Assembly (NCBI GenBank): GCA_037447655.1
Contig: JBBHKE010001095.1
Span: 188,001 to 240,655, forward strand
Reading direction: 5' to 3'
Length of the DNA: 52,655 bases
From: Zygnema cylindricum
Lineage: Eukaryota; Streptophyta; Zygnematophyceae; Zygnematales; Zygnemataceae
The translations under genes were made by a program, and so were the position numbers. Under the pieces are notes generated by a model, which had not been told where the DNA came from, made no database searches, and saw nothing but the letters and a program-made list of their open reading frames with translations. Shown here piece by piece: positions 32,620 through 42,436 of the stretch (positions are counted from its first letter, which is position 1; every line of letters begins with the position of its first letter).

Positions 32620-33496
32620 CTAACCTCCTCACTTATGTTAATGGATGACAGAGAGATCATGCGAGGATACTTTTGGTGGACTTGCATCCACCTTGGTTGA
32701 AGGCTGTGTAGGGTTCCATTACGAGTTCATTATGGATATATTTTTGCTTTTCACATTGTGCTAATTGTACAAGTCTAATGTCTGGCTAGTGTGTGTCTTT
32801 GGGAAGGTCATTAACCACACATTGAATGGTTTGAGCAATTGTGTTGCTGATTTGAAGAAAAAAAAATGTGAAGGTCAATGTTCACGCCCATAAGCTTGGA
32901 GAACTGAGGAAGATTACTGATAAAGTTGTTTCCCCAAAAAAAATAAGTAAAATGGTACAGAATGTACAAAACAGTATCACGTCTAGTAAACAATCTCTTT
33001 TTTTCGCTAATTGAAGTCCACCCTTGTACAAGACTAATTTTAGTCAGCTTATTCAAATATTTAATTCAAATTTTACAGTTGAATAACCTTAGATTTAAGG
33101 GTTTGTGCTTATGTGACCGATACTTTGAAGTGGTACTTTGCGTTTTACTGAAGATCCTCCGTGTTGGTTTGCAAACACTTTATATATTACTTTATACTTT
33201 ATAAGATTACTTTACCATTGATATATTACCATTTGAATATAATATTATTTTAGCTACAAGGTGACTTGGTTATTTTTTCCTACTACCTTAAATAGTGTTG
33301 CTAACATTATTTTGGGATTTTTGGCCAAAAATAGTGACGATTGAATTAGCATTTGTAACACTAATAACGGTGGACAGTGTAGTAAGTTACAAAGGTGCAA
33401 TTATAAAATTACATAAAAGGACAGCCTAACAATGAATGGATAATGTAAAAATAGTACGATAAATTTGACGAAACTTTCCTAGTTAATACTACTATA
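32620..33496. other. no gene seen
   Basis: AT-rich DNA between a MITE and the tandem duplication. Short open stretches only, without motifs. Confidence 0.6.
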
Positions 33497-33989
33497 GCGT
33501 TTTTAGACTCAAAGATTTTGAACGGTTTAATGGTTTGAGCCGACCGACTAGGCGGAATCCAACGGTCTATTTTGGTTTGTGAATCTCAATCTCGGTATCG
33601 AACCGAACCGTCGGATTTGTCCCATATCGTAACCGAACAGAACCAAGCCGAGCCGAGCCCGACGCTACAGCATTACTGTAGCTGCATGAGACAAAAGCCG
33701 TCATGGCCAGCAGCTAATAATTCGTATACGCTATAAAAACTTACACGCTAATAACGATTGGCGGTGTACTGCAGCGTTTTTAGACTCAAAGATTTTGAAC
33801 GGTTTAATGGTTTGAGCCGACCGACTAGGCGGAATCCAACGGTCTATTTTGGTTTGTGAATCTCAATCTCGGTATCGAACCGAACCGTCGGATTTGTCCC
33901 ATATCGTAACCGAACAGAACCAAGCCGAGCCGAGCCCGACGCTACAGCATTACTGTAGCTGCATGAGACAAAAGCCGTCATGGCCAGCA
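33497..33989. repeat. perfect 216-bp direct duplication (277-bp period)
   Basis: 33497-33712 and 33774-33989 are identical by eye, separated by 61 bp. The unit contains CCGAACC/GAACCGA-type motifs and GCTACAGCATTACTGTAGC, a palindromic hairpin. It lies directly upstream of the C2-domain reading frame. Confidence 0.92.
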
Positions 33990-34256
33990 AAAACCACGGA
34001 AGCCGTACATATTTTTCCTACAGACCAATCAAGTCAAAGTATCCGCCCCAAAAATCGTTTTCTGTTACGATACTTCGCCAATTTCAATCTTCGCTGCCAA
34101 GCTACAGTACTGTAGCTTATAGAATCTTAGGAATGTTCGTGGCTACAACAATTACTGAAATTCCAACGCGTTAAAGCATGTTGAAGACGAGACGCGCGGG
34201 AGATTTTTTTCCACAATTCTTTCCTAATTTTAAAATCTTTTTTCTTTGATTTTGAA

Positions 34257-34916
34257 ATGGATAGCCACACTATTCTCAAAAGTCAACCCATGGCGGTCCA
34301 TCCGGGATACGAATGGTACCAAAAGCTGAGCGTGACTCTCGTCGGCGCCAAAATTTTAAAGAGAAAATGGTTCAAATCGTACCATCCATGCGCCTCGCTC
34401 GAAATCTTAGGAACGCAACAGAATTTTTTCTCCACTGTATGGAAAGATACCAACTCAAATCCCGAATGGAAGGAAATATTGACTTTCTCCATCCCTCCGA
34501 GTGCACTATTGGACCAATTACCCATTCTGTTAATCCAAATTTTCATCCCTTTGCAGAGAAAACTTTTAGGGGTTTCCTTAATTTCTCTCTCACCCGCCAT
34601 TTTTGAGGTCGAAAAAGACGCATGAAGTGACGTCACGACTTTACAGACCGAGCGGACGGAGAAAAAGGAAAGTTTCGGCGACATTTTATCTGCACGGAGG
34701 TAAGTTTCCGGAAAAAATGTTAACGGCGGCGAAAATCCACGAAACCGCTCTAAAGCAGAAAAATTAGAGGCGGAAAACAGAAATAGGATGGATGATGACG
34801 TGGCGTCTGCGGCGGAAGCAGCCATGATGGTTGGATTGACCGTACAGTTGGGAGGAGGATGCTGTGCTGGAGAGGACGGGGGGGGATGCGGGGGATGCGG
34901 AGGATGCGGAGGATGA
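34257..34916 (+). CDS. probable C2-domain protein, interrupted or spliced
   Basis: From ATG 34257 a single frame is open to TGA 34914 except for TGA at 34623 and TAA at 34701. Residues about 20-115 follow the C2 calcium/lipid-binding pattern: KLSVTLVGAKIL, SYHPCASLEI, STVWKDTNSNPEWKEILTFSI (the T-x-NP-W-E-F signature), PILLIQIFIPL and LLGVSLISLSPAI. Acidic Ca-binding loop residues are mostly missing, suggesting lipid or protein binding. CGGAG|GTAAGT at 34700 is a consensus donor; splicing to an AG at 34780 or 34786 would remove the TAA and keep frame. It would then reach DDDVASAAEAAMMVGLTVQL and a Gly/Cys tail (GGCGGCGGCGG). The TGA is not explained by any good intron and may be a nonsense mutation. 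A purely antisense frame here has no motifs. Confidence 0.5.
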
Positions 34917-36987
34917 CGTCAAGTTTCAAAAGGAATTTATGAGATAGATCGGATAAGAAAGATTGGACGAGAAAACTTACATAAGAACGAGCAGTTGTAC
35001 GTGGGAGATTGGATAGGAAAGGTTAAGAGCAGTTCTATTTGGTTCCTATTCGTATATAGTTAGCTCTCTTTTTAATGTTCGTTTATATTTGGTGTTGTAT
35101 GTTAGACATTGTCTTTGGTGTGAAGGGAGGAACGAAAGAGGGAAATTGGAATTTGTAAGTGCGTGATTTATTTACATCTTATAGCGGTTGCTTGACATTT
35201 CTAAGAGTATTTTAATGAGTAGCAAATAAATCTTGTTACGTGGATGAGTAATTTCCCGGTTAATATACTATCTCGCTTTGAGAATATCCTCAAGTGTATT
35301 CGTGTATGGAATTGATTGCTGAATTTTATTTACATGACGTATTAAATGTGTCATTGTGACTAGGGAATACTGAAATTTGAGTATTGGATCTTTTGAAACT
35401 GCTCGTTATTGAGTTATGAGAAAATTTATAACATGTCATAGAATTTTTGCAAAAAAAAACAATAAGTGCAAATTTGGGAAGACCAATTTTTTGATTCCGA
35501 AAAAAAAATCATTTTCGCATTCTAACATTTCACACCACGACGTTTGCTGAAATTGTTTCAAATATAGTTTTATCTTTCCCTTTTTTTTCACTTCTTTTTT
35601 TCACTTTTTTTTTAATGTTTGTCAAGATGGTAGGAAATATTGTCAAATACGGTTGATATTATTCAATTATAGGTAGGACATATAAATCAAATATATATGG
35701 TAATCACAAATTAAACTTGGTGGAAGACACAATATGTTAATGTTACCATTTATATCCTTTCATAATTATATAATTGCTCATGTGAAATTTTTTTTTTTGC
35801 TCCGCGTGTTGGTAACAAACCTTACATTCCCATCTATTTGTTTAAATAATTTATAATGTCAACAAGCTGAAAAATCGGCATATTAAAATTAGACCTTTAT
35901 CTTGTCTATTATCTAAGAGTGACTCAGTAATTGAAAAGTCAACCTTTGAGCCTTTCGCACTGTTCCCTGTCCAGTAAACCCTAATTTTGGTGGATTATGG
36001 TGAAGTGAAGTGTTATAGAATGATTGTGCCGTGGATTCATGTCAATGTAGAGTGTAAATAGCAAAGAAAGTTATGCAAGGGTAGATGTAAATGTCGCACG
36101 GTGGCTGATAGATAAACGAACCTAGCCGATACATACACCCACCAAATCCAATGGTGTAAGGTAAACAACTAAGTATAATCAGATGGACAAAAGTCCTCTC
36201 AACTCGAGTGCACATAAACGTCTCAATCATGTAAAAATGCCTTCTTCACGATGGTTTTTGAGGGTTATCCCAAATCCATTATAGCAATTGACCGAAGCAA
36301 TTGACCTCTACCTTTGTCCTCGGGTAAATGAGCCAAAAAAAAGTTAGTGTTTCTTCCTCTCTGTCTGTGGGAACTATCCAAGTATCACATTTGGGCAGGT
36401 GGCCGGACTACCCAAGTATCACATTTGGGCAGGTGACCGAACTACCCAAGTATCACATTTGGGCAGGTGACCGGAGCCTGCTATTTATTTTCGTTATGAA
36501 TAGGATATCTAAGGTAAGTTGCTCAAAATTGTATCTATAAGGATATCTTTCACGGTGACAATTTCCTTTGGTCGGAGTTATTTATCCCAAAATGCACATG
36601 TGACCATCGTTATAAAGAAAAAATATTTAATTTGCAGTAAACAATTTAAATACCCAAAGCTAATAATTTCTATTTATTCTCGCTATTAAAAGGATAAAAG
36701 TCGATGAAACAAGATTCGACATAACCGACGTATTCGTTACTATTTTGTTCAATTTACAATTTTAGTAAGAATTCCATCTTTGTAATCCTAATATCTTGAT
36801 GTGATCGGAAGATGCATCGATAAAAGATTCAAACTGATTATTCACTTTACCATAGATTCACATCGTCACTAGTATTATTATTTCCAGTTTCGCTTGTTAA
36901 CCTAGAGGTTGTAATTATGTTTTTGCCATTTGATAGGATGATGTGTAAAGAGACAATGAAGTGGGGAGAGGAAACGGAGGACAATAG
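34917..36987. other. AT-rich region, no gene seen; one minisatellite
   Basis: Long AT-rich stretch with A/T homopolymers and no supported coding sequence. Only structure noted is the 34-bp repeat at 36374-36475. Confidence 0.6.
36374..36475. repeat. 34-bp tandem repeat, three copies
   Basis: Unit CTACCCAAGTATCACATTT plus GGGCAGGTGACCGGA repeated three times with two or three changes. Confidence 0.9.
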
Positions 36988-38411
36988 TGAAATTCTATGG
37001 GCTCCATTCTCCCACAGAATTTGCAGATCCAAAAGAAGCTAATCTAGATAGTGCCGACTCCAAGTTGATATAAACCCAAATGACTGACACCCTGACAATC
37101 AGAACCCCGATACAGCTGCACCCCGGTGAAATAAGACTTTCTGTGTGCTTAGTTCCACCACAGAATGCAAACTTAGAATATGAGTTTTGGACAACATTCC
37201 CTACTTTGACTTTCCCTTAGAAATTCTGCCACCCTGGCTGGCAAAAACTCTCGCCGATTACACCCCTGTGTAGCCTAGACTCCACTGAGTCCGCAGCAAA
37301 AAGAATCACTGAAAATGGTCATCGGAGTTGATAGTAATGGCTGCTCAGAGTGAGCTTTTTATACAAGGGTGCTCTCATAGTTATGGCTGCTCAAAGTGAG
37401 CTTTTTATACAAGGGTACTCTCAGAGAGAGGCGGCTACCTACCAAAAAAGTCCTAAAACCTCTCATAGCCCCTCTAGACCAATCAAATTATCGCACACTA
37501 CATAATGTACATTCAAAGTACGGTAGTCGCCGTACTTTATGTACGGAATTATGCGGCACCACTCTCGGTCTGCCACGTGGCGAATAAGTCATCGCCGTTC
37601 TGTCCCTTTCTTCTCCAGCATTCTATAGGATGATGCCACGTGTTATTTTGGCGCGCCGAATTTAAACTTTGTGGACTGTTTTATTTCAACGTTTGTCGTT
37701 TCGTGTCGACTGTTGAAATTCTCGTCAACACAGAACCAACTGAGGTATGGACCAATCTATTGACTGTACCGTACAAGAAAGTACATGAGTACATCTAGTA
37801 CGGTCCATGTACGACATCGCCAAAATGTGACACTAGTCACATTCGGACTTGTCATCTCGCGTTCCAGAGATCCCGCAATCCTTTAGGATCTTGCCACGTG
37901 TCATCCAGAGTGGCGGTGCCCGAAAACGCCAAGTGGCCCACTTTGAAATCCCGGCTCGCACCACAGCCGTCAATTCCAATCGGATATTTATCCGGAACGT
38001 CGAAATAAATGTCATCACGTTAATTCCGTGCGGTATAGAATTAGTGTGGTCTGGTTCATTTCCGTGTATAGTCCGTCCCGTAATCTGTAAAATGGAACGT
38101 GTCGCCTCGTTCACATTTATATAATTATCGTACTCTATATACTTTAGCATTGGTCCTACGCTACAGGAGAAAGCTAACGGTTGTGGATGATTTGATGGAC
38201 GGTAGGTACCAGGATCAAATCATGTGTTTGTCAAACTCTTTTTTGGAAAATATACCAAACCTACTCTTTGTCTCTCTAAAGAGCTTTGGCAGCCATGACT
38301 CTAACTTCCTCTCTAGCCTTCAGTGACTACGACAAGTGTGGGGGCTTGGAGAAGGGAGTTAAAGGTAGACTGCCTCTGCCTTTTTCTATAGAAAATACAC
38401 AAATATCAACA
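36988..38411 (-). repeat. solo LTR-B (1424 bp) with target-site duplication AATAG
   Basis: Reverse complement runs TGTTGATATTTGTG to AGAATTTCA. Both flanks (36983-36987, 38412-38416) are AATAG. It is longer than the other LTR-B copies because of extra sequence and an internal 46-bp duplication around the TATA box. No internal region remains. Confidence 0.93.
37337..37428 (-). promoter_or_regulatory. duplicated LTR core promoter with two TATA boxes
   Basis: Reading the LTR strand, CCTTGTATAAAAAGCTCAC occurs twice, about 46 bp apart. The single-copy equivalent in the LTR at 42831 is CTTGTATAAAAGG (near 43594-43606), and the LTR-A copies have the eroded form GTACAAAAGG. Confidence 0.6.
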
Positions 38412-39025
38412 AATAGAGGGAGAGGAGTCAAAAAAAGGAAGATAAGAGGCTCTTTTCCTCTACCCCATTCCTCCTAAGCCCTCTTGATTGTACGGATTGT
38501 CTAAACCCTTTTCCATACAGACAAATGTGGCGGCTGCCACTAGTTTGCAACTTTTGGCAATCATTTATCTGGAGACAACTTGAATTGCCTTAACACTATT
38601 AGCTACGGTAAACTTAAACGGAGGCATTAAAGAAAAATCAAAGACTAAATCAGGTGATGTCAACGATTCCACAAAAAAATGAATGGCGTAAACGAATCGA
38701 CAAACACAAAACACTGCTTAGTACAATACGGATTACTTACCCACGGATAACAACCAAACAACTGAAGCAAAAATTGAAGATTAACTATAATAATTCTAAA
38801 GTTTATGATCTAGGGTCCTCTCGTCCTAGATGATATAGTTGTATTCCCCCTGTTTTTTGTGAATGACACACTTTGCTTTCCATTGTCACACATTTTATCT
38901 TATGACGAATGGCTCCTCTGCACTTGCTTCTCGTAATTTTCGTTTCACGTATTAGACTTGCCATCTCAAAGCAAAGCCAACGGGATCCACAAAACCATAG
39001 CCAAAAATTCTTCATTTTTACGAAA
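38412..39025. other. no gene seen
   Basis: Spacer between the solo LTR and the left inverted-repeat arm. No supported coding sequence. Confidence 0.55.
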
Positions 39026-39059
39026 GGATCAAAGTTCTTCAAAGTGTCGTAGATCCTTC

Positions 39060-39175
39060 GCGAGTACCATACAATACTGCAATATATTATACTATACTAT
39101 ATTACACTAAACTCCACTATACTATATTATACTATACTATACTAAACCATACTATATTATTTTATACTATCTCGT
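39060..39175. repeat. TATAC-type microsatellite
   Basis: Irregular repeats of ACTAT/ATACT pentamers. The longer related tract is at 39564-39765, and both recur inverted in the right arm. Confidence 0.85.
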
Positions 39176-39264
39176 TTTTAAAATAAACTTATAAATTGGT
39201 AGGCTGCAAAAGTATTATTACAAACTTACTTGCATGTTACTTGCGTTGTCTTCACATTTTGGCT

Positions 39265-39563
39265 ATGTCTAAAATTTATATTTCAGGCGCGAGTGAAGGC
39301 ATTGATCGGTGTTTTGCCTTGGCTTTAGAAAAACGTGGTGATGCTTTAACAATATGCGCGCGCAACCATGACCTATTTCAAAGTTTGATAGCCAAAACTC
39401 TCGATATCGTCCAGCATATTAGTATATGCGTTGATTTATCGCCGCCGAACGAGCGAGCGCAACTCGTACAAAAACATATGCAACAACCTTTTGATAATGT
39501 TTATAAACAATGTCGGCTTTGGTCTCGAATCTTCCTTTACTCATACCTCTTGGGTGAAATGGC
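39265..39563 (+). pseudogene. short-chain dehydrogenase/reductase N-terminal fragment
   Basis: Starts MSKIYISGASEGIDRCFAL, the SDR Rossmann nucleotide-binding motif (GxxxGxG), followed by ALEKRGDALTICARN and VDLSPPNERAQLVQ. The last motif Gly is Asp here. A single-base frameshift near 39500 separates it from INNVGFGLESSF, the NNAG motif region. The copy on the other arm has the same frameshift, so death preceded duplication. Coding similarity stops at the microsatellite; the catalytic YxxxK half is absent. About 100 of the usual 250 residues remain. Confidence 0.75.
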
Positions 39564-39765
39564 GCACTCCACTATACTACAATATACTACACTACATTAC
39601 ACTATAATACACTACAATATAATGTACTATATTACACTATGTTATGCTGCACTATACTATACTATACTATACTATACTATGCTACACTGTACTATACTAT
39701 ACTATACTATTCTATACTATACCATACTATACTATACTATACTAAACTATACTATGCTATACTAA
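39564..39765. repeat. (TATAC)n-type microsatellite, about 200 bp
   Basis: Degenerate pentamer array ACTATACTAT with TTAC and ATGC variants. It truncates the SDR fragment. Confidence 0.9.
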
Positions 39766-40932
39766 AATCTTAAACCAGGGGTCTAAGTAGGTGAAAGTAG
39801 GCCCATACAATATGCCTATTGTATGTAAAACATACAATATGACCTTAAGACCCATATTATATTGGTCGCAAAATGAAAAAAAATAGTAACAGTGTTGAGT
39901 TGCACATCGATCGATAGAGAATTAAACGTCATGTCTAAATTTTGAAAAACATTCGGACATAAAAAAAAATTATGTGAGTTTTGAGGTATGTTTTATTCAA
40001 ACCGTCGGATTTGGACGATCGGACGGTCGCTGATCAAAGTAGCGATCTAAGAAGATCACATAAAAGCCCATAACACAACTCATCCTACGCTGTGTCAGTT
40101 CGCTGAAAATTTCGTCCAGCGGCGTGCGCTGTACTATGATGATACGTCAAATTCGTACGTTCGTACAAGAGTGTGCACAACGCACACACATACAGTATGC
40201 CTACTCTACGCGAGTTTTGTGCCAAGTTTTTTGCGCCCACCAAAGGCCTACCATAAAAACGCCTACTTTTGAACTATGTTTTAAACAGCCAAACAGGGAT
40301 AAGCAGTCCGATGTAATAATTTCGGAAAAATAATAATGCGTACCCCTGACTGACAAATTTTTTGGTCTTTTCTGAGCTTTTTGGCAATATCCAAATCGGT
40401 AAAGTGGTAAACCTTTCATTGATTTTGACGTTGACATTGTACTGTACGGTACAAGCTCTTGGTAGAATTGCCCGTTATCCATGCCGTGAAATTACACCGT
40501 GAATCGTTATTAGCCTTATGTACGCTATATCGGCACCCCAAACTTTTGACATTGATACCCTAAATAAAATAAATTACACTATTTAAGGACATGGACCATA
40601 ATCTGCCACGTCTCCTGGCACTGAATTAGAATGAATGAAGCTAATTTTTTTTACACTAATAATTTCTATATGCTTTTAACGATTCAAGTTGTACTTCTAA
40701 AACTTTCTGCCATGGCTTCTTTTTTTTGTCTTTTGGCATTCGACCTGCCATCAAATTACCCCAAAGATAGTTAAAAAAATCTTCTTGAAAGCTCTTGCTT
40801 TCCATACTAGTGTTGTTGTGTTTCATTCCAAAATGTGTGAGATAAGAGCACTAGTGTGCGAGGGAGAGGGAGAGGCAACGACGGCTTAAGCTTTTACGCA
40901 GGACACATGAGAGAAATTAGAGGTCGGATACC

Positions 40933-40994
40933 CCAAGAATTTATTTTCCATTCATGTGCGTGACCAAGAATTTATTTTCCGTTCATGTGCGTGA
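40933..40994. repeat. 31-bp tandem pair
   Basis: Two adjacent copies of CCAAGAATTTATTTTCC plus TTCATGTGCGTGA, one difference. Confidence 0.9.
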
Positions 40995-42049
40995 CGGGCA
41001 GGAAAAAAGTTAGCGAGTACCCTCCCTCATAAAATAATCAATTTGTGTGGCACGTGCTAGAACGTGTTGTTGTTTGTTGTTCAAGGGATACTATAACTAA
41101 ATTCACCTCTCGAGGTGCTTTTGCTTATAGTTTTCAGGTGAGTTTGAATTGCGTGCCCCTGGGTCGAAAAGAGGAAAACGCCAAATTGAGTAGAAAATAC
41201 ACCAAAACTATTGTACACTCACAATCAAGATGACGTCCATTGTAGTGGTTTTTTCCAAAGTTTCTTATGACAAAAGATTTTTTCGCTGCCGATTGAATTC
41301 TAGAGGAAAACTACAAAAAAAAACACAATACTTCAACGCATGGGCACACCTCTTTTGTGTATCGAGAAATTACTTATTGTAAAAAATACGATATTGAATA
41401 TATCAATTCTTGAACTGTTAGGGCTTGATATGTAAGGGTACATCGTGAATCGCTTGAGAAATTATTGGTGTAAAGAAAAAAGTAGTGTTACTTACACTGT
41501 ATTGGTTTTCGTGACCTTGAGCAAAACAAAACACCTTACAAAACAATGGGAATTAAGAAACACCTTACACCTTGTAAAATTAATTACAAAACACTAATTC
41601 TAATTTACACACATAACACTAATTTGGATACACGTTCCCATAGTGTAGTCGCTATAGCCTATACTATATAGCATGCATTTGAATATGTGAGAACAGGTTC
41701 GGGTGATTTTCCTTCTCTTTCTTACTAGGAGTCAAATCTCAGTGCGCTTTCCCTTGTCAACGCACTCACTTTCTTGTGTCGACAACATTTTTTGACATTT
41801 CGTTTGTACTTTATTGCAAACACTTTTGTTACGAAAAGACATATTTTGTACACCACTATATAAAAGCTGTCCAAAATAATGTAACTTCCGCTAATTAAGC
41901 CATACCTGTGTTAAGGTAAAACATAAAGGGAAACTCTATTTTAGGTTCGAGGGTCAAAGTATAAGGGGGCAGATATAGTGTTATTGACCATACATGAAGG
42001 CAATTAAGACATTATGTAGAAAGTTTGACAGTTCTGGGTATTTTTGTTT

Positions 42050-42366
42050 GTGCTCCCTCCCTCCCTCCCTCACTCCCTCCCCTCCAAAGAAAGCAAAAAC
42101 AAAGAGAACAAACACCTTTTCTTTATTTATATTTTTTTCAAAATATATCCAATCAACAAACTTTTTTTTTTTTAACTTTTTGTGCCACTCAACTTTTCCA
42201 ATCGTTTCTCAACTCCATCTTAATATTCATCGCATCCATCCATCCATCCATCCATCCAACCCTCCCTCCCTCCCTCCCTCCCTCCTTCCCTCCCCCCTCC
42301 CTCCCCTCCCTCCCTCCTCCTCCCCTCCCTCCTCCCTCCTCCCTCCCCCCCTCCCTCCTCCCTCCC
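42050..42366. repeat. (CCCT)n/(CATC)n pyrimidine microsatellite
   Basis: Two CCTCC-rich blocks (about 42053-42085 and 42262-42366), the second preceded by CATC repeats. They are the strand complement of the GGGA tracts inside engB introns just upstream. Confidence 0.9.
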
Positions 42367-42436
42367 AAAACAAAGAAGACCTAAGCACCACATTTTATTT
42401 ATAATATATCAAAATATCAATTGAAAAACATTCCTT

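Larger units (their letters stand above)
39026..40494 (+). repeat. left arm of a large inverted repeat
   Basis: Matches the reverse complement of 51174-52655 almost throughout, with scattered substitutions and different microsatellite lengths. The match begins at GGATCAAAGTTCTTCAAAG and ends at CCATGCCGTGAAATTA. It contains an SDR pseudogene, TATAC-type microsatellites and unique sequence. It may extend further left; the partner arm reaches the window edge. Confidence 0.88.
40495..42436. other. no gene seen; minor repeats downstream of engB
   Basis: Holds a 31-bp tandem pair (40933-40994, AAGAATTTATTTTCC unit), a dispersed repeat at 41626-41712 shared with 25655-25750, and a pyrimidine microsatellite at 42050-42366. 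Open stretches over the microsatellite are low-complexity artefacts. Confidence 0.6.

Noticed and set aside
34608-34646. A 39-bp intron removing the TGA in the C2 frame
   Set aside because: GTCGAA is a poor donor and the length is implausibly short compared with the kilobase introns of engB.
34283-34825. 180-codon open frame on the minus strand
   Set aside because: It is antisense to the C2-like frame, has no recognisable motif, and the plus-strand translation fits the C2 pattern.
36374-36475. CRISPR-like array
   Set aside because: Three directly adjoining 34-bp copies without spacers, in a eukaryotic intergenic region: a minisatellite.
39564-39765. Tyr/Ile/Leu/His-rich protein tail in the SDR fragments
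   Set aside because: It is the pentamer microsatellite read through; SDR similarity ends before it.
41994-42404. 136-codon Pro/Ser frame
   Set aside because: Translation of a pyrimidine microsatellite downstream of engB.
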